Shown here one piece after another: positions 44,328 to 53,049 of a stretch of 64,000 nt of DNA; within the stretch, counting starts at the first letter, position 1, and every line of letters begins with the position of its first letter. A program made the translations under genes and the position numbers. This DNA is from Oscillatoria sp. FACHB-1406 (lineage in GTDB: Bacteria > Cyanobacteriota > Cyanobacteriia > Cyanobacteriales > Spirulinaceae): positions 1 to 64,000 of the forward strand of contig NZ_JACJSM010000024.1 in assembly GCF_014698145.1 (NCBI RefSeq), written 5' to 3'. The notes beneath the pieces are model-generated. The model did no database searches. It was not told the DNA's origin and saw only the letters and a list, made by a program, of their open reading frames with translations.

Positions 44328-44672
44328 TCATCCCGCCCAAGCTTTCAGCGCCCAGCCGATCGCGATCCCCAATCCGCCAAAACGCACGGCTTGCCAAAAA
44401 GGATGCCAAAGACTGCGCCAGTTAAAGAGACGACTTTCGAGGTTAATTTCAAGACTTTCGAGTTCTCGTTCGATCGCGCGGAGTTGCGATCGCATCTCGG
44501 TGTTGCGCGATCCCCGCAATTGCACCCGTTCTTGCTGGAGTTCGGTTTGACGCTGGAGATCGCGACGAACTTGAGAGTAGCGTTCCTTAAATTCGAGCAG
44601 CGATCGCTCCAATCGGGCGATCGCTTCGTCTAAATCTTCGTCGTCGGGGCGGTTTGGATCTTCGACAACCAT
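44328..44672 (-). CDS. Conserved coiled-coil protein with C-terminal membrane helix, function unknown
   Basis: A 114-residue protein: an acidic N-terminus (DPNRPDDEDLDEAIARLE), a heptad-rich coiled coil to about residue 80, then a short hydrophobic C-terminal segment (FGGLGIAIGWALKAW) that likely anchors it. The layout suggests a tail-anchored structural or adaptor protein. No named family recognised. A heptamer-type repeat (CATAATTCATAACT) follows the stop. Confidence 0.7.
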   Translation of the reverse strand: MVVEDPNRPDDEDLDEAIARLERSLLEFKERYSQVRRDLQRQTELQQERVQLRGSRNTEMRSQLRAIERELESLEINLESRLFNWRSLWHPFWQAVRFGGLGIAIGWALKAWAG

Positions 44673-44718
44673 TCTAAACTAGAGGAGAATTTCAACACAT
44701 CCTACCCTGTATTTTCCG

Positions 44719-45012
44719 ATGCTTCAGTCCTCCCCACAATCCCAAAGCCAAGCGATCGAGCAATTGAGCGATTTAGAGCTTGCGCGCGCCCTTTCCGAAC
44801 GCCTCGCGATCGCACCAAACGATTGGCATCGACTCAAAGCCAATCGCAAAGCCCAAGCCGCCCAACAAGCTGCCGCCGCGATCGTCTTTTTGCTCAACGA
44901 TCGCCCGGAAGAAGCCCTAGCACGCTTGCAACAGGCAAGTGGCTGGCTCGATCGCAGCATCGTCGCCCCACCCTGCCCGACGCACGGCAAGAAGCCAACT
45001 GACGCAATTTAA
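44719..45012 (+). CDS. DUF6439-like small conserved cyanobacterial protein
   Basis: A 97-residue helical protein: LSDLELARALSERLAIAPNDWHRLKANRKAQAAQQ, AAAIVFLLNDRPEEALARL and WLDRSIVAPPCPTHGK. This pattern is conserved in cyanobacteria and, as I recall, carries the DUF6439 label. No catalytic motif or membrane segment is seen. It is divergent from the coiled-coil gene at 44328-44672. Confidence 0.75.
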   Translation: MLQSSPQSQSQAIEQLSDLELARALSERLAIAPNDWHRLKANRKAQAAQQAAAAIVFLLNDRPEEALARLQQASGWLDRSIVAPPCPTHGKKPTDAI

Positions 45013-45016
45013 ATCT

Positions 45017-45466
45017 TTAGAATAGGGGGGTTTTTTGCTTGCCCCCTCGGATCTGCTTGCACAACTTTAATTGATTGCCCTGCGAATTCCAATCGACGCG
45101 ATCGAAAATTTGATACAGCAAGCAGAGTCCCCGTCCTTGTTCGGCTTCATTTTCCGGAAGCAACGCTTCTGGATCGTCAGGACAGTTACAATTCACCTCA
45201 AAACCCGCGCCCCGATCCGAAATAATCCAAGAATAAATCCCCTCAGCAATTGAAAACTGAACCTCCACGATTTTACTGGGGTCGAGTTTGTTACCGTGAA
45301 CGACAGCGTTAACGAGGGCTTCTTGAAGTCCCAATCGCAGTTCGGGCTGCCATTCCTGGGGAATATTGGCTAGGAGTAAATCGAGAATTGGGCAAAGGTA
45401 GAGCGTAGAGGCAAAGCTCAAGGTTTCCCATTTGCTTCGAGTGACAGGCAGAGAAATAGCAATCAC
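45017..45466 (-). CDS. RsbW-like ATP-binding regulatory protein (anti-sigma type)
   Basis: A 149-residue stand-alone HATPase domain of the GHKL fold. The N-box is LGLQEALVNAVVHGN, the G1 box IISDRGAGFEVN, and the lid/G2 region EQGRGLCLLYQIFD. Single-domain kinases of this type (RsbW/SpoIIAB-like) phosphorylate STAS-domain antagonists and bind sigma factors or other partners. A STAS-like protein is encoded at 62187-62642, far from here, so pairing is only a possibility. Confidence 0.85.
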   Translation of the reverse strand: MIAISLPVTRSKWETLSFASTLYLCPILDLLLANIPQEWQPELRLGLQEALVNAVVHGNKLDPSKIVEVQFSIAEGIYSWIISDRGAGFEVNCNCPDDPEALLPENEAEQGRGLCLLYQIFDRVDWNSQGNQLKLCKQIRGGKQKTPLF

Positions 45467-45641
45467 GCACCTTACCTCATAGGCTTTATATGTTTGCAGC
45501 AGTTAGTTCTAGAATAGCGCTAACTTTTAGTTACTTAAGGGCAAACCCTGACTTGATAAGAATGTTGTGGAACAATTCCTTTTAATTATAGCAAAAAATG
45601 ATTGTAAAACCCGGAAAATATACGCTTGAACTCTTGACAAA

Positions 45642-47093
45642 TTAAGATTTGTGTAGGTCAAACTGAGCTTCTAAAAAAGCAACGCTTTCAACATGGGTCG
45701 TTTGGGGGAAAAAATCGGCAGGTTGCACGGCGACTAACCGATATTGTCCGCTTTGGCACAGCAGGCGGAGATCGCGGGCTAAAGTGGCGGGTTTGCAACT
45801 GACGCAGGCAATGCGAGCGGGTTGCAGGGCGAGGAGAGCTTCGAGAACGGCGCGATCGCATCCTTTCCGGGGAGGATCGAGCAGTACGAGGTCGGGGATC
45901 GCGTCTAGGTGGGCGATCTGGCTTTCTACCGTTCCCGCCAAAAACTCGACATTCGCGATCGCATTAAGTTCTGCATTGTGTCGAGCTTGTTGCACGGATG
46001 CAGCTTGCACCTCGATCCCCACCGCTCGCCCGCATCGTTGCGCTAACGGGAGGGTAAACGTACCGATCCCGCAGTAAGCATCGAGCAAAAATTCATCGCC
46101 CTGCAAAGTCCAGCGATCGAAAATCACCTCCAACAGCGCCTCTGCTGCTTCCGTATTCACCTGAAAAAACGTCTCCGGGCGCAAATCAAACTCCAATCCA
46201 GCAAAAACTTCCCGCAACTCAATGCGTCCGGCAATACAGCGCGTTTCCTCCCCAAAAATAACATTCGTCCGCGCCGAGTTAAGGTTGAGCGCCACGCCGA
46301 CTAAAGCCGGATAGCGCTGCATCCATGCCCGAGCGCGATCCCCGAGTTCCGGTAAATCCCTTTCCGTACTCACCAGCGTTGCTAAAATTTCCCCCGTGCG
46401 CCGCCCGACGCGCAACGAGAGATGGCGCAATTGACCGCGATGCGTCCGTTCGTCATAAATCGACCATCCGGCTTGTTGAATTTCTTGTTTGAGATCGGCG
46501 AGGAGGGGGTTGAGGCGTGCGTCCTGCACCGGACATTGATTGAGATTGACGATCTGGTGCGTTCCGGTGCGATAATACCCCGCTTGAACGTTGCCCGCCG
46601 CGTTTATACCGAGGGGATACGTGGCTTTGTTGCGATAGTTGAGGGAGGAAGCCGCCGTTAGGATGGGTGCAACGGGGGGATTGTCAAAGCCGCCGATGCG
46701 AGTGAGGGCTTGGACAACGCGATCGCGCTTAGCTTGTTGTTGATACTCGTCGCTGACGTGCTGCCACTGACAACCGCCGCACTTATCCGCGACGATGCAG
46801 CGCGGGCGAATCCGATGCGGGGAGGCGTGCAGAAGGGTTTCGAGCTTAGCGGCGGCATACTGAGGTTTGACGCGCAGCAAGCGGGCTAAAACGCGATCGC
46901 CGGTTACAGTGTCGGGAACGAAAACCACGCGCCCCCCAAAGCGCCCGACTCCTTCGCCAGTATCATTGAGATCTGCGATCGTCACCTCGATTAACTCTCC
47001 CTGCTGCCAGCGCGACGAAATCTCGTCTCGATTCTCGCTGTCTTTTAACTCGACCATCTTGTCCTCATTCATAATTTGTAATAATTTTCTCAT
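45642..47093 (-). CDS. rlmD: 23S rRNA (uracil-C5)-methyltransferase, RlmD/RumA family
   Basis: A 483-residue enzyme: an N-terminal TRAM domain (about 30-90, GELIEVTIADLNDTGEGVG), an Fe-S-type cysteine set (CIVADKCGGCQWQH), and a C-terminal SAM methyltransferase with LLDAYCGIGTFTLPLA, VLLDPPRKGCDRAVL and the catalytic Cys in ACVSCKPATLARDL. It methylates uracil in rRNA (or tRNA in some relatives). The start could be one of two internal ATGs (residues 8 or 13). Confidence 0.92.
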   Translation of the reverse strand: MRKLLQIMNEDKMVELKDSENRDEISSRWQQGELIEVTIADLNDTGEGVGRFGGRVVFVPDTVTGDRVLARLLRVKPQYAAAKLETLLHASPHRIRPRCIVADKCGGCQWQHVSDEYQQQAKRDRVVQALTRIGGFDNPPVAPILTAASSLNYRNKATYPLGINAAGNVQAGYYRTGTHQIVNLNQCPVQDARLNPLLADLKQEIQQAGWSIYDERTHRGQLRHLSLRVGRRTGEILATLVSTERDLPELGDRARAWMQRYPALVGVALNLNSARTNVIFGEETRCIAGRIELREVFAGLEFDLRPETFFQVNTEAAEALLEVIFDRWTLQGDEFLLDAYCGIGTFTLPLAQRCGRAVGIEVQAASVQQARHNAELNAIANVEFLAGTVESQIAHLDAIPDLVLLDPPRKGCDRAVLEALLALQPARIACVSCKPATLARDLRLLCQSGQYRLVAVQPADFFPQTTHVESVAFLEAQFDLHKS

Positions 47094-47123
47094 TCCCCGT
47101 CCCCCTATCCCTCATTACCCTAT

Positions 47124-47219
47124 CACCGAGTACGCTGAGCCTGCCGAAGCGCCATCCCCCCGTCACCCCATCACCGGGTACGCTGAGCCTGCCGAAGCGC
47201 CATCCCCCCGTCACCCCAT
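47124..47219. repeat. 48-bp direct repeat, two units
   Basis: Units at 47124-47171 and 47172-47219 are nearly identical and contain GTACGCTGAGCCTGCCGAAG, a version of the widespread TGAGCCTGTCGAAG-type bacterial repeat. They are followed by a degenerate CACCCTATCCCC tract. Located upstream of both rlmD and apcD (divergent). Confidence 0.9.
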
Positions 47220-47310
47220 CCCTCCGTCACCCTATCCCCCATCACCCTACTTCCTTTCTGTCCCACCGAATCGCTAAACTACATAATGTTATTAAATTCA
47301 CCTCGATAGT

Positions 47311-47796
47311 ATGAGTGTAGTTAGCCAAGTTATTCTCAAAGCAGACGACGAACTCCGCTACCCCAGCAGTGGCGAACTCCAGAGTATCAAAGAGTTTATG
47401 ACCACCGGGGAACAGCGAGTCCGCATCGCTGAAACCCTCGGCGAAAACGAAAAGAAAATTGTCGATCGCGCCAGCAAAGAATTGTGGAAAAAGCGTCCCG
47501 ACTATATCTCTCAAGGCGGGAACGCTTACGGTCAACGCGAGCGCGCTCAGTGTTTGCGCGACTATGGCTGGTACTTGCGCCTCGTCACTTACGGAGTTCT
47601 GTGCGGCGACAAAGAACCGATCGAATCCATCGGCGTAATTGGCGCGCGCGAGATGTATAATGCGCTCAACGTCCCCATGCCGGGGATGGCAGAAGCAATT
47701 CGTTGCCTGAAAGAAGCCTCTTTGGGACTGCTGACGGGCGAAGATGCCAGAGCTACCGCACCCTACTTCGATTACCTGATCCAAGCCATGTCTTGA
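47311..47796 (+). CDS. apcD: Allophycocyanin-B alpha-type chain ApcD
   Basis: A 161-residue phycobiliprotein. The chromophore-binding Cys81 lies in [22 protein letters not shown]. It matches ApcD more than ApcA because of [18 protein letters not shown] and the C-terminus [12 protein letters not shown]. ApcD is a terminal emitter of the phycobilisome core that passes energy mainly to photosystem I and helps state transitions. It is monocistronic here, as is usual. Confidence 0.93.
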   Translation: MSVVSQVILKADDELRYPSSGELQSIKEFMTTGEQRVRIAETLGENEKKIVDRASKELWKKRPDYISQGGNAYGQRERAQCLRDYGWYLRLVTYGVLCGDKEPIESIGVIGAREMYNALNVPMPGMAEAIRCLKEASLGLLTGEDARATAPYFDYLIQAMS

Positions 47797-48155
47797 AGTT
47801 AGCTGGGGCAGAAAGCGCGATCGGTGCAGCCCCAAGCAGATTTGAGAGGGGATCGCGCAGCGTGCCGCGCTCCAGCCTCACTCCTTCCACCCAGCCCGCG
47901 CGCTCAACCGCGAGGTTAAGGAAGAGGGTTGTTGCGTTACCCGCCGCGCGATCGCCCAACTTAATCAAAAAAAAAGACAGCTTCCGGTCAAGAAACTGTC
48001 AACTCGTCATGTGTTCCCTATGATTGACTCCCGTGGAGTTCAGTTAACGATTAGTATGGCTGAGGTGAAAGGCAGATCGAGGGAGGGGGATCATCTCTAG
48101 ACTGTGATATTCATTACACGCAACCGCTGCTGGAGGGATTAGTCCTGCTGCCAAG
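47797..48155. other. Intergenic region without convincing gene
   Basis: A 359-bp spacer after apcD. A possible weak hairpin pairs GACAG with CTGTC around 47977-48000 next to an A9 run. Long frames here (for example a 71-codon minus-strand frame at 47753-47968) have TTG starts, overlap apcD and look like noise. Confidence 0.5.
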
Positions 48156-48671
48156 ATGAAATCGAGCCAAAATTTACTCGTTTGGGCTTTGCTATTCCTT
48201 CTGTTGGCCTACATCGGTTTGGGCTGGTATGTCGCGCGCGCCACCGCAGCTTGGCAATTTTGGGTGCGTGCCGGTGTTTGCAGCGCGCCCGAACTGGAGA
48301 AATCCTGGATTTGTCTGTGGCTCGATCGGCCGGTATTTGCGTGGAGCGCCCTTTTCCTCAGTATCGCTGCTTTCCTCCTCGCCCTCGTTCACCCGATTAC
48401 CAAACTCAAAAGCGTCTTCGGCAATTGGCTTCAGTCTGATACCAAAGCCTTTCTCTCCGTTATCGTGATCTCCTTTTTGGTGGTCGTGGTCTTAACGCGG
48501 AGCGATTTAGTCGCAGAAGGTCTGAGCTTGCTCGCGCCGGGACTGCTCGCGCGCCTAGAATTGCGCTGGGCGGGATACAGCGATTGGCACTCCTTCGGAA
48601 TGATTATCGTTATCTGCGCGGTTGGGTATGTGGCGGGTTTATCGCTGTATCAACATTACGGAGTTCCTTGA
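48156..48671 (+). CDS. Four-helix membrane protein, function unknown
   Basis: A 171-residue protein with four hydrophobic segments (LLVWALLFLLLAYIGLGWYV, VFAWSALFLSIAAFLLALV, AFLSVIVISFLVVVVL, FGMIIVICAVGYVAGLSL). Two cysteines (VCSAPELEKSWICLW) lie in the first loop. No family recognised. It precedes psb27 on the same strand, with a spacer of about 200 bp. Confidence 0.7.
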   Translation: MKSSQNLLVWALLFLLLAYIGLGWYVARATAAWQFWVRAGVCSAPELEKSWICLWLDRPVFAWSALFLSIAAFLLALVHPITKLKSVFGNWLQSDTKAFLSVIVISFLVVVVLTRSDLVAEGLSLLAPGLLARLELRWAGYSDWHSFGMIIVICAVGYVAGLSLYQHYGVP

Positions 48672-48868
48672 GTGCGAGCGAGTTCTACCAATTCTCCTTG
48701 ATTTTGCACTTCGCTTCATAACCGTAAGAAGTAGACCAGTCCTTGCCTTCGGCTCAAACAGACCGAGCGAAACCCCAAAATTTTCCCCAGAAGAACTGAC
48801 CGGCAAAGACCATTAGACTATAGGATCGAATTTAGAGATTCGCGTTTTTGTAATTAAATATCAAACAG

Positions 48869-49276
48869 ATGGTTCCCATTAAATCCTTCTTATCCCGCCT
48901 GCTCGCGTTGATGTTAATTGTTGTTGTCGGCCTAGCGGGCTGTGCAAACAATCCTTCCGGGCTAACGGGAAATTATTCTCAGGATACTTTGACCGTGCTG
49001 CAAAGTCTCGGTACCGCGATCGACTCGGCCGATAACGCTGAAAACAAAGCCGATATCGTCCGTTTAGCTCGCACCCAGATGAATGACTATGCGGCGCGCT
49101 ACCGCAGAGATCGTAAAGTTTCAGCGCTGCGCTCGTTTACGACGATGCAAACGGCAGTCAACAGCCTAGCAGGCTTTTATAGCTCCTACGGGACTCGTCC
49201 GATTCCCGAGAAGTTGAAAAAGCGTCTCAAGCAAGAGTTCAAGCAGGTTGAGTTCGCTCTCAATCGCGATTCTTAG
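48869..49276 (+). CDS. psb27: Photosystem II assembly lipoprotein Psb27
   Basis: A 135-residue protein with a lipoprotein signal: a hydrophobic LLALMLIVVVG followed by lipobox LAGC (Cys25). The mature part is a four-helix domain with YSQDTLTVLQSLGTAI, RLARTQMNDYAARYRRDRK and PEKLKKRLKQEFKQVEFAL, all typical of Psb27. It binds luminal CP43 in assembling or repairing photosystem II before the manganese cluster forms. Confidence 0.95.
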   Translation: MVPIKSFLSRLLALMLIVVVGLAGCANNPSGLTGNYSQDTLTVLQSLGTAIDSADNAENKADIVRLARTQMNDYAARYRRDRKVSALRSFTTMQTAVNSLAGFYSSYGTRPIPEKLKKRLKQEFKQVEFALNRDS

Positions 49277-49422
49277 TTGCACCGCGATCGCGAAAATACG
49301 GGGCATTATTCCCTTCTTCCTGGAGTTGGCTCCGATATGCCCCAAAAAAATGCCAAATTAGAGTTGCTAAGTTAAAAAGTTTTTGCTAACATAGCTAAGC
49401 CGAGTGCAAAAAAGCACAAAGC

Positions 49423-49495
<73 letters not shown>

Positions 49496-49544
49496 TTAAA
49501 AGCGGCGCTTTGCCGCAGAACGCCAATTTAAGAATAGGTGGTAG

Positions 49545-49725
49545 GATTAGAAAATTTGGTTTTGGTGGGGAGCCGCCACCAAACGTAAGGGGGAAAGTCC
49601 GGTGCAAATCCGGCGCTGTCCCGCAACTGTAAGCCAATTTTGGCGTGCCAGCGATCGTGGAAATTATCCGAACCTTCAGCTGGAGAGCCAAGATTGTGTA
49701 AGTCAGAATGCCCGCCGGATTGGAA
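49545..49725 (+). promoter_or_regulatory. Cobalamin (B12) riboswitch
   Basis: Contains the conserved core: GGGAAAGTCCGGTGCAAATC from 49591, then GCTGTCCCGCAACTGTAA to 49632, and the distal box GTAAGTCAGAATGCCCGCC near 49699-49717 (a variant of the usual AGCCAGGAGACCTGCC). It immediately precedes cbiM, so it should repress cobalt uptake and B12 synthesis genes when adenosyl- or other cobalamin is abundant. Boundaries are approximate. Confidence 0.95.
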
Positions 49726-49765
49726 AAAACTGTTGAATCTATAAGTCTGCGAGGTACAGACAAAG

Positions 49766-50521
49766 ATGAAAAAGCATAAATGGTGGAACCTTGCGCTGAT
49801 GGCCGGGTTGAGTTGTTATTTAGTTGCTGCATCGCCCGCACCGGCTCATGCAATGCACATCATGGAAGGATTTTTGCCTGTAGGCTGGGCTATTTTTTGG
49901 TGGTTAGTCTATCTTCCCTTTCTATTTTGGGGGATGCGATCGCTTTCTAAGCTCGCTCGCCAGCATCCCGAAACCAAACTGCTGCTAGCCCTAGCCGGGG
50001 CTTTTGCTTTTGTCCTCTCCGCTCTAAAAATTCCCTCAGTGACGGGCAGTTGCTCTCATCCCACCGGAACAGGCTTAGGAGCGATATTATTTGGGCCGGC
50101 TGCGATGTCGGTTTTAGGGGGACTGGTACTGCTGTTCCAAGCGCTCCTCTTAGCGCATGGAGGGCTAACCACATTGGGGGCGAGTGGCTTCGCAATGGCT
50201 GTTGTGGGCCCCTTTGTAGCTTACAGCGTCTATCGAGCGATCGCGCGTTTTACCGGAAAACAAACGCTAGCTATCTTCCTAGCTGCCGCCCTTGGCAATT
50301 TTCTAGCTTATGTGTCAACTTCCGTGCAATTAGCCCTCGCCTTCCCCGCACCCAATGGCGGTATTTTGGCATCCTTTGTTAAGTTTGCCGGAATTTTTGC
50401 CGTAACCCAAATTCCCTTAGCCATTAGCGAAGGATTCTTGACCGTATTGGTGTGGAACTGGCTACAGACTTACAACCGCCAAGAATTAGAGGTTCTAAAA
50501 TCGATCGCGCAGGAGTCATAA
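49766..50521 (+). CDS. cbiM: Cobalt ECF transporter substrate-capture protein CbiM
   Basis: A 251-residue membrane protein with a cleavable signal ([22 protein letters not shown]). The Met-His-Ile-Met-Glu sequence after cleavage is the N-terminal metal-binding site of CbiM. Further motifs are [24 protein letters not shown] and [16 protein letters not shown]. It starts 41 bp after the riboswitch and begins the order cbiM-cbiN-cbiQ-cbiO typical of class-I cobalt ECF transporters. Confidence 0.97.
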   Translation: MKKHKWWNLALMAGLSCYLVAASPAPAHAMHIMEGFLPVGWAIFWWLVYLPFLFWGMRSLSKLARQHPETKLLLALAGAFAFVLSALKIPSVTGSCSHPTGTGLGAILFGPAAMSVLGGLVLLFQALLLAHGGLTTLGASGFAMAVVGPFVAYSVYRAIARFTGKQTLAIFLAAALGNFLAYVSTSVQLALAFPAPNGGILASFVKFAGIFAVTQIPLAISEGFLTVLVWNWLQTYNRQELEVLKSIAQES

Positions 50522-50526
50522 AATTC

Positions 50527-50871
50527 ATGAACCGAGTAAACCGAAGTTGGAATAATTGGCTTTTGGTGTTGGCAGTCGTCGGTTTGGCAATTGCGCCACT
50601 CCTACTACTTCGAGATGCAGAGTTTGGCGGGGCGGATGTCGAAGCAACCGCCGCAATTAAAGAAGTCGATCCCAACTATCAGCCTTGGGTAAAACCTGTT
50701 TTCACGCCTGCTAGCGGCGAGATAGAATCGCTGCTATTCGCCGTACAAGCTGGACTGGGAGCGGGAGTCATCGGCTATGTGTTGGGGCTATATCGGGGCA
50801 GAACAGAGCGCGACAATACCCAACGGCAACCCCAAATAAAACCCCCTCGTGCCGACTCCGGAGATTATTAG
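50527..50871 (+). CDS. cbiN: Cobalt ECF transporter subunit CbiN
   Basis: A 114-residue protein from ATG 50527 (MNRVNRSWNNW), 5 bp after cbiM. It has two membrane helices (WLLVLAVVGLAIAPLLLL and LLFAVQAGLGAGVIGYVLGLY) flanking an extracytoplasmic loop with EFGGADVEATAAIKEVDPNYQPW. This is the CbiN pattern. The C-terminal tail is polar. It helps CbiM load cobalt. Confidence 0.93.
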   Translation: MNRVNRSWNNWLLVLAVVGLAIAPLLLLRDAEFGGADVEATAAIKEVDPNYQPWVKPVFTPASGEIESLLFAVQAGLGAGVIGYVLGLYRGRTERDNTQRQPQIKPPRADSGDY

Positions 50872-50880
50872 TCTAATTTT

Positions 50881-51684
50881 ATGCCCCACGATCTCAATGC
50901 CTATGCCTATACGAATCGCCTCAAACAATTACCCCCCCAACAAAAGCTAACTTTTGCTTTAGTTATTCTCTCAATTGCGTTGGTGACGCACCCGATCGCT
51001 CAAGGACTTATTTTTGTTTGGTTAAGTGTTTGGATCGTTGGCTACGCTCGCATTCCAGCTAAAATCTACGGGCGGGTTTTGTTCGTAATAATGTTCTTTT
51101 TATTCGCGAGTCTTCCCGCTCTTATTATCGAAGGAGTCTCTGCCGCTCAACTCGATCGTATCCAGACGAATTCGTTAGCTGGGGTTGTGTTAGGAGATTG
51201 GTATTTTTTTATAAGTCAAACCGGACTGATGCGAGCGGTTGAAGTCTCGATGCGATCGCTAGCCTGCGTTTCTTGCTTGCTGTTTATTCTGTTTACCATT
51301 CCGTTTGCAGAATTATTAGCGATTATGCGTCGATGTCGCGTGCCTTCGCTTCTCATCGATCTTTTACTCCTGATGTATCGATTTATATTTTTATTTCTGG
51401 AGGTTGCCTTACAACTGGAATTAGCCCAACGATCGCGGGGTGGATATCGGACTCGCCAGCGATGGCTTCACAGTACGGGATTACTAATCGGGCAATTGGT
51501 AGTGCGATCGCTGCAACGCTACCAACAATTTTCTCTAGGGTTAGCGGCTCGTGGGTTTAATGGAAATTTCAAAGTTTATACTCATCAGTCCTATCACTAT
51601 TCTCAACGTTACGCGATCGAATCTTTGGTTGGATGTATCGGCTTAATTCTTTTAGAATCACAGTTCGTAATTCGTAATTCGTAG
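50881..51684 (+). CDS. cbiQ: Cobalt ECF transporter transmembrane subunit CbiQ
   Basis: A 267-residue T component of an ECF transporter. It has several hydrophobic helices and a cytoplasmic coupling region containing ELAQRSRGGYRTRQ and LGLAARGFNG, the two Ala-Arg-Gly-type motifs that contact the ATPase. Its last residues FVIRNS and stop codon are encoded by the (TTCGTAA)n heptamer array that begins at about 51664, so the C-terminus seems to have been rewritten by the repeat. Confidence 0.93.
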   Translation: MPHDLNAYAYTNRLKQLPPQQKLTFALVILSIALVTHPIAQGLIFVWLSVWIVGYARIPAKIYGRVLFVIMFFLFASLPALIIEGVSAAQLDRIQTNSLAGVVLGDWYFFISQTGLMRAVEVSMRSLACVSCLLFILFTIPFAELLAIMRRCRVPSLLIDLLLLMYRFIFLFLEVALQLELAQRSRGGYRTRQRWLHSTGLLIGQLVVRSLQRYQQFSLGLAARGFNGNFKVYTHQSYHYSQRYAIESLVGCIGLILLESQFVIRNS

Positions 51685-51752
51685 TTCGTAATTCGTAATT
51701 CGTAATTCGTAGTTCGTAGTTCGTAGTTCGTAATTCGTAATTCGTAATTCGT
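51664..51752 (+). repeat. Heptamer array (TTCGTAA/TTCGTAG)n overlapping the cbiQ end
   Basis: About 12 tandem heptamers, TTCGTAA with TTCGTAG variants, start inside the cbiQ coding sequence and extend into the spacer. They are followed by a second degenerate array of TCATTTATCGCTCATGAT-type units to about 51840. Confidence 0.92.
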
Positions 51753-51873
51753 GATTTATCATTTATCGCTCATGATTCATCATTTATCGCTCATGATTCA
51801 TCATTCACCCCTCATGATTCATCACTCATAACTCACAATCCCCCCATTCATCACTTATAGCGCTACTGAAAAC

Positions 51874-52003
51874 TTAAATGTACGTCTCTAAACGCTGAAA
51901 GTCTTTGCTGGTGGGTGCTGCCCACCCTACCCAATGTCTTAAATGTACGTTTCTAAACGCTAAAAATCTTTGCTGGTGGGCGCTGCCCACCCTACCCAAT
52001 GTC
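51874..52003. repeat. 65-bp direct repeat, two units with internal palindrome
   Basis: Units at 51874-51938 and 51939-52003 both begin TTAAATGTACGT and carry the GTGGG(T/C)GCTGCCCAC palindrome. A third, diverged relative lies at about 54970-55035. Together with the heptamers they fill the cbiQ-cbiO spacer of 384 bp, which has no gene. Confidence 0.88.
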
Positions 52004-52068
52004 CTAACCGAGTTGCGTAGCGCTATATTACTCATTATCAATTATCCATTATTCATTATCCATTATTA

Positions 52069-52896
52069 ATGCTCCTTCCCCTCCTGGAATTTCGCTCGGT
52101 TTGCTACACTTACCCCGGTACAGAATATCCCGCCGTTCGAGATATCAATTTAGCGATCGCGGCAGGACAAAAGACCGTTATTTTAGGTCATAATGGCTGT
52201 GGAAAATCAACGCTTTTATTTCTAGCTGATGGTTTATATCGTTGCGACTCCGGAGCAATTTATTGGCAAGGCGAACCGTTAAAGTATCAGGCAAGGATGC
52301 TCAATCTTTGGCGGCAACGGATAGGTTTAGCATTTCAAGATCCAGAACAACAATTAGTAGCAGCAACGGTAGCCGAAGATATTTCCTACGGATTGTGCAA
52401 TTTGCCCTTATCCGAAGCAGAAATTGCTCGACGATTGCATCAAACCTTGCTCGATTTTTCGCTTCAAGAACTTGCCGATCGCCCGCTGCATCACCTCAGT
52501 TTGGGACAAAAACGACGAGTAGCCCTAGCTGGGGTAATGGCGTTGCAACCCGAACTGCTATTGCTAGACGAACCGACAGCTTACCTCGATCGCCGACAAA
52601 CTCGCCATCTATTTGAAGAACTCGATCGCATCCAAGCGAGTGGTACGACGATTGTTATTGCAACTCACGATCTCGATCTCGCCTATGCTTGGGCGGATTG
52701 GGCGATCGTGCTGCATGAAGGACGATTGATGCACTCCTCACCTGCACCCGATCTTTTCGGTTGCGCCGATCTCCTGGAGGAACTTCAGTTAGGACTGCCA
52801 ACCCTCCTAGAATGCTGGTACGCACTCCCTCCAGCATACCGCGATCGCCGCTCTCCCCCCCGAACCCTATCGGAGTTGCGATCGTACTGTTTGTAA
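52069..52896 (+). CDS. cbiO: Cobalt ECF transporter ATPase CbiO
   Basis: A 275-residue ABC ATPase. Walker A is GHNGCGKST, the Q-loop FQDPEQQLVAATV (typical of ECF ATPases), the signature LSLGQKRRVALAG, Walker B LLLLDEPTAYLD, and the switch His in IATHDLDLAY. It energises cobalt uptake with CbiM, CbiN and CbiQ. It is followed directly by a long heptamer array and then the cbiG-cobJ fusion gene. Confidence 0.95.
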   Translation: MLLPLLEFRSVCYTYPGTEYPAVRDINLAIAAGQKTVILGHNGCGKSTLLFLADGLYRCDSGAIYWQGEPLKYQARMLNLWRQRIGLAFQDPEQQLVAATVAEDISYGLCNLPLSEAEIARRLHQTLLDFSLQELADRPLHHLSLGQKRRVALAGVMALQPELLLLDEPTAYLDRRQTRHLFEELDRIQASGTTIVIATHDLDLAYAWADWAIVLHEGRLMHSSPAPDLFGCADLLEELQLGLPTLLECWYALPPAYRDRRSPPRTLSELRSYCL

Positions 52897-53006
52897 TTCG
52901 TAATTCGTAATTCGTAGTTCGTAATTCGTAATTCGTAATTCGTAGTTCGTAATTCGTAATTCGTAATTCGTAGTTCGTAGTTCGTAGTTCGTAGTTCGTA
53001 GTTCAC
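52894..53006 (+). repeat. Heptamer array (TTCGTAA/TTCGTAG)n between cbiO and cobJ
   Basis: About 16 tandem units of TTCGTAA or TTCGTAG begin immediately after the cbiO stop. The minus strand reads as NYELRIT-type peptide repeats, which are translation artefacts. A short CATAACT-type array follows to 53049. Confidence 0.93.
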
Positions 53007-53049
53007 CACTCATAATTCATCATTCATAACTCATAACTCATAATTCACA

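Noticed and set aside
47753-47968. 71-codon minus-strand frame after apcD
   Set aside because: It overlaps the apcD end, has a TTG start beside an A run, and shows no recognisable features.
52785-53009. Minus-strand NYELRIT-repeat protein
   Set aside because: It is the translation of the (TTCGTAA)n heptamer array, a non-coding repeat.
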